This document shows positions 29,101 through 44,100 of a DNA stretch of 64,000 nucleotides, piece after piece (the stretch's first letter is position 1; every line of letters begins with the position of its first letter). A program made the position numbers and the translations under genes. The DNA is from Aphrophora alni (lineage: Eukaryota > Arthropoda > Insecta > Hemiptera > Aphrophoridae), in assembly GCA_963513935.1 (NCBI GenBank), contig OY740773.1, forward strand, positions 102,967,291 to 103,031,290, written 5' to 3'. The notes beneath the pieces are model-generated. The model searched no databases. It saw only the letters and a program-made list of their open reading frames with translations, and was not told the origin of the DNA.

Positions 29101-32100
29101 GCATATCATTCAACATTCTTTCGACAATTTTTAAAAACATTACATTTAAGTAGAAAGTCAGCTTCATGAAAGTACAGTACAGCAGTATAACAACCTGCTG
29201 TAATTTATCTAACCTAACATAACCTGAATCTCTATAAATCGATTGCTGTCAAAACTGCCCTTCATAAGCCAAACCTTGGTATTTCGAAATACTCAATAAT
29301 TCGAACTTTTATTATTATTATTCCCCTTGAGATTCGAATTAGGGAGGGTCCACTGTATATCCGTTTTGAGGCCTCTGATTAAAAAAAGTTATTTCTGGAT
29401 TGTTCTCCATCGTCTGTCATATGTGCAGTGCTTTACAGCCCAAACGTGTGGATCGATTTTAATCAAATTTGGTATGTAGTTATATTTTGGTCATATCTCA
29501 GAACTTTGTTTTTCATCGTTTAATCAATTAAAGTTTATGGATATCAAAAAAACCATTAAAAAATTACGATTTTCTCAAAATTGGCTCTTGTAGCCTCTAA
29601 GGACCTAAACAAAACATATTGTTCGCCAATTCTCCAAAAACTCTAGTTCCTGAGTATTCGGTAAAAAACCAAAAAATCGTGGTGCTTTTGTAAAATATGC
29701 AATTCCAATTTCGTTAAAATTTTAGCGTAGTATGAAATTAAGATCCAAATCATAATGTGAAATGTGAAATCATAGCGAAGTTTTGAACCAAATCTGTATT
29801 CAGAATCATAAGTAAAAATATTACGGTTCAGGAATAATTGCCAAAAAGGCAAAAATTTACCTTGACCACTGTCTTTAAAAGGTTGATTTTAATCAAATAT
29901 TATTTACACTGAGGACACGTTTATACATAAGCAAAGAAAGATTAGGCCCCTTTAAATATATAAATATATTTCAGAGTCCATTTGTTTTTACTTTTTGATT
30001 GGCAACTACCGAAATGTCATTTTTGGTGGCAATTGGTATTGATTGGTTTTTATTTGGTTTTGTGATTGGGTGACTGAGAAAGTTTGTGCAATGTTTTTTC
30101 ACTGTTCATTTATCTGTAATTTTTCTCATGGCAATGAAGCTCCATTTAGGTAAGCTAATGTGTTTATAATTTGTGAATTTAGTTTCACATTACATACTGA
30201 TTAATGTACCGGTACATAACTTTTCCAGATTCAGTTACAATAAGTCTCTGGCAACTGGAAGATTCCCTTGTGTTGTTGAAGCGCCATGTTGCTGAAGCTG
30301 TTGCCAAATGGAACATAACATTGGCCGAGTTAGAAACTACAATACATACGAAGAAACGTGAAGAGAAAAATAAAAAGAGTCAGCCAGATAATAAAAGTGT
30401 TTCTTCTGCTGGATTGTCTGATATTATTGAAGGGGTAAGGAAAGAAAACATTATAGTGTACAATTAAATAAGTTCATTTTAAAGATGTTTTCCTATGTAA
30501 GTATATTTATGGGTCTGTGTCTATGTATTTTGTGTCTAAAACATGTTATCATAATGAATATTAATTTAAATGACAGTGATATTTCATTTAAAATCTTGGT
30601 TAGGGTTTGTAAAGTAAAAATGGATTTTCAATTATCTCTATGGCAAAGGTTACCAACATGTGGTACTGTAGGTTTTATGATAGTACAAAGATGTTGGGAG
30701 AGAAAATTTTGATATCTTTTTATGTAAATCCACCAAATTATTAACACTGCAACAATTTAATCTTTTATCATAAATTATAGTTACAAGTTATTATGGTTTA
30801 TTAAGACATTTGCCATCATTTGTGCACATAAAAACAAATACACAACGCTTTGAGAGTATAAATCAACTCCCGTTATCAAGTGTTGAACCTACAACGTAAA
30901 AGAGAAAAACATCAACATAGCGAAGTAGTCTATTGCTATGTTGGAATCTAAAACTAAATCTATAACCTAAGAAAAGAACTCAAGCCTAAAACTAGGCTTG
31001 AATAGTCAAAAATAAGACTAAATACGAACATGATCAGATAAAAACTACTACACACTGGTATACAATACACAAAGTACAGCAAGTATCTGATTGTTAAAGG
31101 GGCAGAACCAAAAGAAAGTTGTCCTAAGTGTTTAACGGGGTAAACAACCTTTTGCCCCCTCTTCCAAGAGTATAATCATGATTGCATCATTATTCCCATT
31201 TGATGATTAAGCAGCAAAATTCCAGCCTTATTTAAAGTAAAAGAATTTTCATCTCAAATTTTTAATTAAGTTTTTATTAATAGAAACCATAATGGCCTTA
31301 TTTCTAAACTGGATTAGCTGTTAAGATTATCCGATACTTTCAATTAGTTTTTGTTATATAAAATTAGTTTTTATATACACAAATGATGGTAAATGTCAGA
31401 TTAAACCGTATTAATAATATGAACAATCCATCATTATCAAATAACTTTAAAACCAGAATAACATAGTAGAGATCAGGTCAGTGGACTATTTGCTCCTAAA
31501 CAGTGTTAACACTTTCAAGCCTATTCTTGACTATAGACTGACTGCATACTTGGCCTGAGCAACTGGAGCCTGAACATAGTGTGGGCCATGCTATTTAGTT
31601 CTATAGAAAATTTGTATAGGCATATAATTGTTTAGGTTTTGTACATGTGTGGTAGTCTTTTTGAGCAACGGATGTGTGTTAGCAGTGCCTTTTAGCAAAT
31701 ATTTTATGAGTTGCAGTACTGTACATACATACATCCACTATCCAAAAATTAAGAATTTTCCTAAAATCTAACCATAAATATTTTATTTTAGATGATATCG
31801 TCCCACTTTACAGAGGCTCATTTACTGGGAGACGATGGACTACCAAAAGAATCTGAAGGTAAAATACTTCCAAGTCAACTTAGTCAAATATCTTTACACT
31901 CAGCACTTGAGGTAGATGTTGAAGAAAGTTCTGATTTAGTGTATTGTCAAGATTCAATTAGTGAGACTATCCCTACATTTAATCCTACTGAGAAACTTCA
32001 CGATGACAAAATGGATACCGATAGCCATCATGAAGTATCAACAGATGAATCCGCTGCTGTATTTGGTTCAACAGATATGAATGAAAGTGAGCAGCAGGAG

Positions 32101-35100
32101 AATGCAGTAAAAAACAGTGAAAGTGGAGAGTTTGTGTGTGGTTATGAAGAACCCGTTTCACTACAAGAAGAAAGTACGAATAAGATTCTATATAGTGATA
32201 GTGATAATGAACATTTACTTGAGAATGATGAAGGTAAGAGTTAGTTTATGATTTAATGTTGTATTAAGCACACAAATTTGTTTCTTTTATAATGCAAATC
32301 TATTGTTGTTGTATGGTCTGAGATTTGATGAATCTTATTTAATTGGAAGTAGCGTAATATTATACCCAGTCAGGATAAAAACTCTTTCGGAAGGTTATAA
32401 CCATCCTGAGAGTGTCACATTTTAATCTTCGAATCCATTTACTGCCAAAAAAAAAATCTCTTTCTAAACATGAAATATGTTGCTTACACATAATTAAGAT
32501 ATATTTACATTTATCTTTCTTAAGATATATTTACGTTTATCTTACTTTTTATGGCCTATATTTCATTTTTCATTGTTCTCTAAGACCAGTGGTGTCAACA
32601 CATGTACATGGTTTTTTGCTAAAAGTTACTACAATCAATAAAACTATACTACAGTGAAACTTCCAAAAAACGGATCCTGCTCGGACCACATAAAATATCC
32701 GCTATGAGAAGTGTCTGTTATTGGGAGAGATGCAGTTATATAGGGCGGCTGATAACGCATGATAAACCACCAGAATGTGTTACGATATTGAACACATTCC
32801 GAAAATTTAAATGGTAAACCTAAATTATATGTTCATTAATCTACTGTATAATAAAACACATTACTTTTATACATATACGGTCCATAAAAGTGAAATAAAA
32901 CATTGTTATTGTTTCACGAGTGTCTACTGTATTATTAAAGTTTTTATAGTACATCAGGCATAATGGTTTTAGTCTCACGAAAATACACAATAAAACACAA
33001 ATTTGTAAATTAAATGATGTTCTTTATTTATTAATTATTTTGTACTACCGTACTGAATAAACAAATGGGCAAACTAGGAAAATGTAAATTTAAAAAAAGG
33101 AGAAAATTAAACTATGTAAGGTTTTAAGTTAAACGCTTTAGTTTGAGAGACATCACAATACACAGCTATACTACAGACTGTTCTCACGGGAAGTTTATTG
33201 AATAGCAATTTTGAAAGGACACCAACGACTGCTATATAAAATACAAAAAGAAAACAAACCTAGTTTCCAGGAAGTCAACTTCTAGGTAATACAGAACAGA
33301 CATTGCAATGTGTTTTTTGAGGAATTTATAATTTCCTAGAAAAGGGTGATATTTTATCCTCAGCTGTCCGGTATTCTGAAGTTTCAACTGACCCATTGGC
33401 CATCAATGTCGTGTCTGTGTCCGTTTTTGGGAAAGTCTATGATTTAGAAACATTACAAAGGCCAGAAAAGCATGATGCCGGTCAGGAAATTTTTTAAAAT
33501 GTTTGTTTATTAGAAGTGTCCGCTAATTAGAAGTGTCCGTTAAGGGAAGTTTCACTGTAGTAATAAATACAACACATCACAAATTACAATAAATATATAA
33601 TAAGTAAATAATACTTGAAGAAACAGAAAATTCAAGTTAAATATATAAGTAACACAGGTAAATAATAAATATACAATGTCACACATGTAAATAAATGAAT
33701 TTAACGATGTAAAATAAATTTTCGCCAAATTTCAAATGGAACTCGTCTCCATTACATAATTTCATGATACATAAACTTCACTAAATGAAATGATCCAGAC
33801 AACAATAGTTGCCTTGCCTAAGGCTTTTTTTAAAAGACATCATTTTGTAAATTTTTTGTTTAATCGGACCCTTTTCTGATGTTCTAACTGTGTATGTATG
33901 TCCTTGTTATACGTGGTTACACTAAACCTGAAATAAAGGTTCACTTCAAATATATTACTTGGAAGTGTAAGAATCCCAAATTTTGTAAGGCATTTTTAGA
34001 TGAATGAAATTTTGTAAATCTAGCTAAAAGGGTAATAGCTTTTTTTGCAGTATAAACACTCTTGGGATATTATAAATTGTTGAATTACTCCAAAATTCCA
34101 TAGTTCAGATGGTTGTTAAAAGAATTGAAGTTTTGGAATTATATTTTTAATTTCTGAGTACAAACTTCTGAACTGATTTGATTAATTTGACCGCTCCAAA
34201 TGAGCTTATTATCAATGAGGAGACCCAAGAACTTTGCAGAATTTACTTCAAATTCCTGATCTCTTAGTAATAAATACCCTTAGTGCTTGTTTTAAAATTA
34301 AAATATATATATTTTGTTTTCGCTGGATTAATCTATGGGATTGACTTGTAAGAAAGATTTTCCTCTAGAATTCAGTGGCCCCTGGTGTATGAAAGAAGGA
34401 GATTGATAAAAAGTGAAAACAAATTTATAAGTAGTGATAGGTAGGATGTTGTTATTTGTAGATAGCTTTATGCCCACGTTTTTGATACTTCATTAGGAAA
34501 GGTTACCCAAATAAATGATTATTTATAGCTAGATACTTATTGATTGTTCTTGTAAGCTTTGTAAGTTTCATTATCGTTGCTCCATGTAGGACAGTTAAAA
34601 GTTGGCATGGGTGAAATTTGACACCCACACATCTACTTACTTTAAATTTTGAGTTCGTACCCTTTACTTACTTGTACTTGCATACCATGGCGATGTCAGG
34701 TGATATTAGAAGAAAAGGTGCTCTCATTAAAATTTACAAGCACATTTTTTATGATTGTAAATGATTTTATGATTGTTTCTTTTATTCGAAAAAGAAACAT
34801 AACTTTTAAATTTACTAAAACTAAATTGAACAAATAATCCATAACTGAATAGGCTTTTTTTCTTAAAACAAAAAATCTAATTATTATGAAGAGTCATTCA
34901 TTGACCTAAATGTTTAAAAATTAAAATGTTTACATATTTGCTGTTCCTACCACGGAATGTATCTCTATTCAAACTTATTATTGTTTTTACTTACAATCAT
35001 CTCACTTTCAATATAGTAACTTTATTCAATGAAAACATCTCATTATTTCTCACTGTTCATGCTGTTATTACTTAACCAAAAAAATTAAACATTTACTTAT

Positions 35101-38100
35101 TCACTGGATAACTTAAGCGTTTATTTGCTCATCACATTTCTGTACCCAACCTTGTTCTACTTCTACTAACTAATTAACTCTTTTCTTCCCTCTAGCCAAA
35201 CTTCAAGCTTCTAGAACATTCTAAAGTTCTTTTTCGCTTTATCGGATATACGATCTAAGTACACTAAGCCACACCTCTTTCCGTCAGTGTGCCAACTTCT
35301 TAATCTGTAATTATTTTAAAAGTTCACTTTACTTTTCATTTGCGATCAACACACAATCTAGATTGTCCACCTGTTTCTTATTTAAAAGGACGGGTACACT
35401 TTTTATTATCCTTTATTTAAAAGCACTTATTTATTTTTGTGACTAAGTTATTTATTAAAAGTTCATTTTTATTTATTTATTTTGTCTTTTGTTGTTTAAT
35501 CTTAATTCTAATTCAGTTTTACTTACATAAATATTATTACATTATTACTTTGATTATTTGCTTATTATTATTTATTGGTTGGAAGATGTTCCATGCTTCC
35601 CATTCTTCAGATGTTATAGGACAGATAATTATGAGTTTTTTTATCCAACATAATTTTTATCATGAAGTATTTTTAAATGTAATACAAAACTGTAAAAAAA
35701 CAAAAAGTAGTTTTGTCTTACGTTAAAAAACTTTTAATAGGGGAAGGGAAGGTGTTAAATCCATAAAATTATGGTTTTTATTATTTTTTTAAAAGGCTCA
35801 AAATATTTCTTCGAAATGTGCCAAATATAACAAGTTTTCTTAATTTTAAGGCTTGTAGTAAAAATTTTAAACAGCTGCATTTTAGCTGTAATTAAATAAC
35901 CTTTTTAGCATGGTGACAAATATGTGAATACAATGTTTTGTCCTGTTTGGATAATTTACTTATTAGTTCAGTATGCACTACAGGAGTTGTCCACATCCAG
36001 GGAAGTGTGTGGAAGTTGTGGTTTTTCACAAGCTGTTTAGTTTTGAATCTGAAGTTAGTTAACTTAATATTATTACTTTTTCAAGAAACTATATAATATT
36101 TTTCAAAATTTCTTTCGTTTCCATTAGTTTAAAAAAATCTAATATTATCTGTTAAATAGGATGATACTAATGTATTATACAGATCCCCACCCACTTTTTT
36201 TTACATCAATAACAGTAATTAATTAAAATAATACAGCAATTATATAATACCTAACCTATTTGCAGTGATTCTTGCTGTCACAAATCTGATCTACATTTTT
36301 GTTTACACAAAAACTTAAATAGGTTAGGTTATGTTAAATATTCAAATAGACTTATGAAATTATTCAGTTTAAAACCAACATAAGTTAATAAATCAGCAAA
36401 ATAACAACACAAACCACTATTAAATACAAAGAATGATTTTCATAAGAGTGTTGCAATATCACTGACCTCGTAGTGGCTCAGTCTAGATCGGACGAATGGC
36501 TGAACTTTAAAGGATTGGAGTTGGGAGGAACAAAAGTCGCAATTACATTATTTTTGTTTGTTATGGCAGTAGACAAATAAGAAAACCTAAAAATATTTGT
36601 AAAAGGATGTTTCAAGTTTTGAACTTACAAAAAAGAGGCGGGTGGTCCATATAGTAGACAAGTACCAATAGGATTAAATATATTACAATATTATTCAATT
36701 TTTGACAACATTTTTTTAAATTAAAAGTTACCTAATGACTTCACCCTGTTGAAGAAAATTATAAGACTAGAGGAAATTGTAGTCAAATGTATTACAAACT
36801 ATTTGAAGGAAACCTTCACGTCATACTCAAAACACAAACACAACACAAAATCTTCTATACAACAATTACACATGACTTTTCTCGAAGAAATAAAATCAAG
36901 TGTTAGTCCTGACGATGTTCATGGATGTGTTTTGTCTCAACCTCTCTGAGCGCCTAACACAGGTCGACTTAGAAGGGATTGGACATTGATCATTTAAAGG
37001 TTCAACCCCCACCAAGATCATATTGCCAGGTTCCAAATTATGAACTATGAACTTCATTTTTTTTAGGTGTAAATAAATAGAACTTATAGTGGAACTTGGT
37101 TGTGAAATACAGTTTTTCTTTACCATCATTATGGCTGTCTCTTTAAATAGCGTAGAGTACTTATCCCAAAGAATAGTGTGATGGTTAGTTATGACATGCT
37201 GAGCCAACTTCGAACGGTTGACCACACCCGTCAAAATGTATTTTTTATGTTCTGATACCCGTTTTTAAATGGACGAGACGTTTGCCCCTCATAAGACAAT
37301 CTACACTGGCAAGGTAAATTGTAAACAATGTTTTTGCTGTCAACATCTGAATTTTTTGGTCTTAATTTGCTTAAAGAACTTTTAATTGTTTTTGAATTTT
37401 TGGTAACATTTCTTATCAAAAATTTGGGATTAATTGTATTAAATTATTGAATATGCATTAAAAAATTACAGTGACAAGTGTGTTACTAGTTATGTTTTGA
37501 CTTTTGTAAGGTGAACCTGCTGGAGTCGTTGTGAAATCTCAACCTTCTGATAAGATCAGTGTCAAGACGATTCTCTCACAACTGTTACCAATTGCACCAA
37601 CTTCTACTCCAATACAGGTTAGTAGTGTTCATCGAGCATTCAAGAATTACCGATGATGCTATATTTTCAGTTTATCCTTTGGCGATAAATTAATGAAGAT
37701 AAATACCAAACTGTTTTCTACCATTATACATAATTTCACATAAATTGTTCCATCCATAATTTTTACAAATTTTTAAGTAATATTATTAGTTTAGTTATTA
37801 ATGATTAATATTATAATATGTAAATATGACACAACAGTATTTATATTAACAATAAAAACATGATAGAATAAAACTTGAACACAATTCTCATAAACATTTA
37901 CATTCAACGACAAAGTCCTCATCTTCAGTGATGCATGAGCTACAGTAACAAAACTATAACTTGAATACTATTTGTGTTCAAGTTTCATTCTATCAAGTAT
38001 ACCATAATACAAGTCAAACTCAATATTTGTGTATAAGTAGAAACATGATAATCTAAATCCAATAATATGAATATATCGTATCCGAACATAACAAATGTAG

Positions 38101-41100
38101 TGCTATTTGTACTGTGCATACTGTTTGAAACTGTATGAAAAATTGGTATGAAAAACATACCAAGTTTTTACTTCTAACATAATATGTATGAGGTGTGTCC
38201 AAAAGACACCAAAAAGTAACGTTTTGGTACAAAACTTTTAATTAAATAAATTTTTATAAGTTACTTTAAACTAACAAAAAAAGTTAGATAATTATAGAAA
38301 ACAATTTATATTTAAACTCAATTATAATAGTCTTCGGTGTCGAGTTTAATAAACCTAGATTTGTTTTAGTGTCCAATGAGTCCTCAAGAACATCACTGTT
38401 TGCCATTATCAATGTCAGTACCTGTGGTTGTTTACGACAGTGAACTCAGTTCCATCATCGCTTACGCTCTCGGATCTAATGAATATCGCAAAGGTTTGGC
38501 TGAATTGAGAGCCAAGAGCTTGTCTTCCATTGACCAACATTCACCAAGGTATGTATAATTTAATGAGTAATATTGTTTGTAAAGTGAAACTAATACTACT
38601 AGTCATATCCAGTTATTTTTTTAAAAACCGTTATGAGTAACTAAATTTGTGTGGTTATTTCATCAAATATGTATTCATATTTTATTAATGTTATATTAAT
38701 TACAACAAATCAAATAAGTATATTGTTTGGCTTAGACCTGACCTAAATTCCCCACAAATAAAGTTAGCACTATAATAAGTTCACCTAGAAATAAATTTAA
38801 TATGGCTGTTATAAATTCTCAAACAAAACAACAAAATAAATAGTATTTGAGAATTTAAATCGATAGTTTTGCGAGATTTAAGCAATTAGTCACAACACAA
38901 CGGGAATCTGCACAAATAAATTAAGCACTATGTAAATTGATCTAAACATAATTTAAAACATCTGTTAAAATTCTCAAACAAAACAACAAAATAAAACATA
39001 ATTTTAGAATTTAAAACAGCTGTTCCAAATTATTTTTGTTGTGAAATATGTTATTTGCCCATAACAGGCATGTTATTTAAATGATACATTTATTTCACAA
39101 AATAAGTATTTCCAAGAAAAATGAAAAGTTTTTGGCAAATCTGCGGGTAACACTGTTTAAAAATTTGACAGCTCAATCATTAAAATTGGCCCTACACTGA
39201 AGAAATATGCTTCTGGCTCAGAGATTCCTTAGCAAATTAAATACAGAATACTCTCTATTATCTGCGAAATTGGGTGGCACAGTCATTGCGGATAACGAAA
39301 ATCGCGGATAATCTGCAAGAATGGTAAAAACAAATGGTAAATACTGTAATAAAAAAAATAGTTTTGACATAAAAAGTCTTTAATATACTGTACTTAAAAC
39401 ACATAATACACAGTACAAACCTATAAATTACATACAGTAAAAACATTTTAAGTACATTTTACATTAAATAAAAAAGTATAATAAACGAGAAGTTCTTGTA
39501 GTAAAACAAAAGAACAATACAGGAAACATATTACGGTAAGCTAGTACAGTACTGCATTTTTAATTATCCGACGATTTAAAAAAAAATCAAACATTGTTCT
39601 TTGTTCCGTACTATAATGTCTCTTGATTCTTGACTGAACTTTTCTTAGCATCAGTTTTTCAGCTATCTGAGCATTGTCGTCTTGTTTTTCTAAATACTGG
39701 AACAGTCCATTGATGTGTTTCAAGGCTACTTCGTTTGTCAATCATGCATGCGCGTTCGTTCCTTCTTCCTCTTCACTTACACTTTGCTCTTTCTTCGTCC
39801 CTCTTGCTTTATCTGCTATTTCTTGGTCCGCCAGTCGTTCGAATCCCGGCTCATTAGCGTCACAGTCCAACCACTCTATTGACAGTAAGCTTATCTTTAC
39901 TGCACAACTTCGTTATTGTAGTTTTACTGGTTGTTACCCATACTAAACAAGTAAAGAGAACTGTAAATTATTATTTTTTACTTATTTGTTCCACAAGACT
40001 CGCTAAACTGTATAAGATTGTTACTGTGTCTAAAAATACACCTACAAATTTAGCCGTAAAATGTTTCTTCAATATTTATTCTTCTGAAGTTGTAATAATT
40101 AGACAACAGAAATAAGTTACGATCTTAAGTGAATATTAGAGACTATAAATATTTTGAATTATATCTTTTGTATTTTTCAAACAATGAGATTGTTTTGAGG
40201 AATGGATAGTGATAAAATTTTGATCTCAGGTTATGATTTAAAGACCTTTTAATTCATTTCAACCTTATAAATCTACCGATCCAGTGAGATTATTTTCTAA
40301 ACTGGACAATCTCAGTAGTTGTAAATATTTCTCATGAAGTTTATGTTTGGATTACTCCCAGATTTTTACTGCTGAACCCTTTGCTATATTTAATTCTTCT
40401 AAGGATTAGTAAAGGACATATTGCATTTGTATATTAGGAACAATGTTAGCCTGTTTTGCAAATAACGTCTATTATTTGTCCTATAACTATTAATTAACCT
40501 TGCTTTATTGATATAACTCACAGATTTGCTACGAAGTCTACCAATCAAATTTGAATGAAATGGAACTGAAATCTGGATTACTCGTTGACTAAAACCATTG
40601 ATTTTATGTACTAGATCGTCCTTATCCGTGGTATTGTTTGAAGTTCAGAAATTAGAGACTCTAGTGCTGCCATCTAGTGGCTCACTTCTGCGAACTTCAA
40701 CAGCATGCTGTATTCCATGCTCCGACTACTCTCACACTAACACATTCTATTCCTGAACCCACCAAACAATAACTGTTCAACCCACATATTAAGCCTCACA
40801 TAATCGTATACTATAGGACTTCTGTTTACATTCCCATGCCAAATCACATAAATTGTGTGATTCTATTTTCTAAAAACAGCTCTAATGATTTTAATTAAAT
40901 TTTCTAAAGTGAAGACCCTAAATACTTATAGAAAAACTAAAATAAAACTGAGCCAATGACGCTGTCTTTAAGTTTGAATTTCTCAAAATCTGCTATACTA
41001 ATTACAATAAAATGTTAGTGAAACATCAACAATAATGACCTACAACCACAAGGAAAAGATAATTACCGCTCCACAAAAAAATTGATTCTTGACGAATATC

Positions 41101-44100
41101 ATTGAAATCTTGTTAGTTTAAAAAAATTAAAAAAAGTTATCATTCATTAATTGCATTCTAGTTTTCCCTTGTGTTTATTAAGCAGATATATTTCTGACAG
41201 AGTTTATGAAAAATTCAGTGTCCCATTTATTAGTTTTCTTACAAAACTTTCACTTTTAAAAGTTTTACGTAAAACCGAAAAGCTCATTTCATAAGTATTT
41301 GAGTTGAGGGTTATTACAATTTTTTTTTGCAGATGGATGTCATTGTAGAATGTTTTGTAGGTTTAAACAAAATTATTTTGAAAGTTGTTATACAAGTTTG
41401 TTTAAATGTAAAAATAAATAAAAGTTTATTATAAAATTGTGATGATATATTTATTGAATTCATTAATTAAAAACATCAAATACAAAATGATGCAAATATC
41501 TGCTGGCTACAAATTTGAAAATAATATTTATATTATAATCGTTACAGCACATCGCAAACAGCACATTATAAAAATGTTATTCCTAAACTGTATATTTAAA
41601 ATAAACAAAAAATACTTCCTGGATATTGGTGTAGAATGTAAAGGAGAAAATACAAGTTGTAAACAATTCGATTGTACAGTTCTTGGTGTATGTAAGCACT
41701 ATATTATTTTATGCATTACCCCCTGTATGTATATGTGGAGGAGTGCCCTCAACATCCCTTCAAATAGGAAAATATTGGATGAATCAAGGACTTGCGGTCA
41801 ACAATGCAATATTTGTTAGCTTTTGCATCTCTTAATACCATAACATCTTGTTCTCGCTAATATCTTTGTGTTCAAATTCCAAAAGTACTCTGTAGGCTAT
41901 CTACAATGTGATTCTAAGAATTCCTTGGTTAAGGACATTCTGGGTTTCCACACGTAGATTTCAGTTAAGGTGTTGTAGTATCATTCTGCAGGATGTTTGG
42001 TTATTGTTGAATAACTGGAAACATAAAAACAGATGAAGGAGTAAAGGAAGCTAAAAGTCAGTTGTCAGTCACACAGCGTGGAATGCCATTTGACTTTGTA
42101 TTAGTAATATAACACCTTAGTCACTTCCAGTAGAAGGAAGACAGGACAGTTGTAAATTCCGATAAACTGAAATAAATAAAAGATGATTGCATTAGGTGTT
42201 CTATACTTTGTATGCTTTATATATTAAAAGGATCTTTCCTAAGAGGTAATTCAATCCTCTCTGTTCAATGAAAGACAGTGTTTTAATATTAACACGTTAG
42301 CTGCCGAGGCCTAATATGATACGCTTGACTGGAGTGCCACGATTACCAAATTATTTTTCCATTATTATTTTTGCATCTACCTATGTTAAATAATATAAGG
42401 CATAAGTATTTACTAATTTTATTTACATTTATGCATATATAGTTTCGAGACCGATCGGACCGAAATGCAATTTTTCGGCTTTAATTTTAATCGTAGTATA
42501 ACGTTTAGGTTCGATCGGACCGAGGTAATTTTCGTGTAAAAAATTAAAAAATAAATAAATCTAAACGGGTTATTTCATTTCTTTATGTTGGCAATGCTCA
42601 CTATTTTATTTGTCTAATATTTATTTTATAAATACATATATTCCTTTTACAACTGTATTCTTTGTGAATTATTCATTACTAAACCAAAATATTTTTGTAA
42701 AATTTTTAATCGGTCCGATTGTGCCGACAAAAAAGTGAAAATATCCACTGATTTTATTATTATATTGAGTAACCATGGTAACGGTTATTAAAGCATACAA
42801 TATACTACATCTAACACACGTCTTTACCCAATCCAGATAATACCAAAATTGGCCGATAGGTTGCTGCACTATCGAACTGTGAGCCACAAAACAAAACATT
42901 ACGCCAGTGACTTTATCGGTCCGATCGTGCCAAAACGCTGCATGTACATTCACCTTAGTTTCGGTCCGATCGGACTGATATGGCAGCTAACGTGTTAAAA
43001 GAGGAATTTAAAATACAGCACCACATTTTTAACATCAGAAAATTTAATTTTCACATCTAGGAAATTACTTTAAACACTTTTTTGGCAAATTATTTGTACA
43101 CTCTAATATATTTTTATGTGCAGTTTGGTACTTTAATTTGGGACATATTACTAATATTTGATCGATATAATTTTGGGCAATTTGAAATATTTGACTTTCT
43201 AAGACACAAAAATGGTTCATTTTCTTTTTTAGACAGTGAGATGTTTACATCATTGAATGAGAACTTTAGCTACCTATTCCACTGAACATCAAATTTTGCC
43301 AAAATATCAAACAATTGCCTGTTTGAACCGATTTAAATTGCTTTCCACATTCATATTATTTTTGCAATTCAATCAAATAACCTAAAATATTGTATATCAT
43401 ATTATCAAAATATATCCATTCTGTTATTTATATATATTCTGAAATATATTTTTAATATTATATTTATGTTATACATAGACAATTTTGTAAACATAACAAA
43501 AACTCTGTAATAATGTGTAAGAATAAGTTTTAATAAGTTGCTTAAGAAAGGTTTATAGTTGATTTTAATATATTATCTATGAAAAATGTATGTAATTTTC
43601 TCAGTCCAATAGCGAAGCGAAAATCAGGAGGCTCAGATTCATCACGAGAAAATTCAACTGATCTAAATAATGTTGGTAAACCTGGAATGTTGTCATTTCT
43701 TAGATCAGCGACAGTGTAAGCAAACAGATGTGTTTTATTTGTATAAGTTTGGCTTATCGGTTTATTTTATTTAGTGCCATTTTGTAGAGGAATGTTTAGG
43801 TATTTGTATATGTAGTTGGTTTAAACTGTTTTTCTCTTAACCTTTTCTTTAGTTTTGTTTGTAACATATGTGTAGTATCAAATACCTAGAAAATCAAAGT
43901 TGACTTCGAAGAGTTTATAATGTAAAATATTTTGTACTTCAAAACTAATAGTGAATTTCTAATATAGAAATACTAAATATTGCAGTTTCTCACATATAGT
44001 ACACCAATACCTGAGAGTATGCAATGTAGTGGATCCTTAGGGAAGTAATCTGGCATATTTATTTCAATGTATGTTCGTATCCAGCCATTTTGAACAGCAT

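Noticed and set aside
36901..36945. CCTGACGATGTTCATGG as a hammerhead core
   Set aside because: No GAAA and no stem II follow; kept only as a hint in the Penelope finding.
37863..37993. Hammerhead in foldback H (minus-strand CTGAAGA)
   Set aside because: GAAA is absent and no palindromic stem III follows, so only the inverted repeat is claimed.
41439..41819. 126-codon plus-strand open frame in an intron
   Set aside because: No recognised similarity, no splice-phase link to Pikfyve and AT-driven composition.
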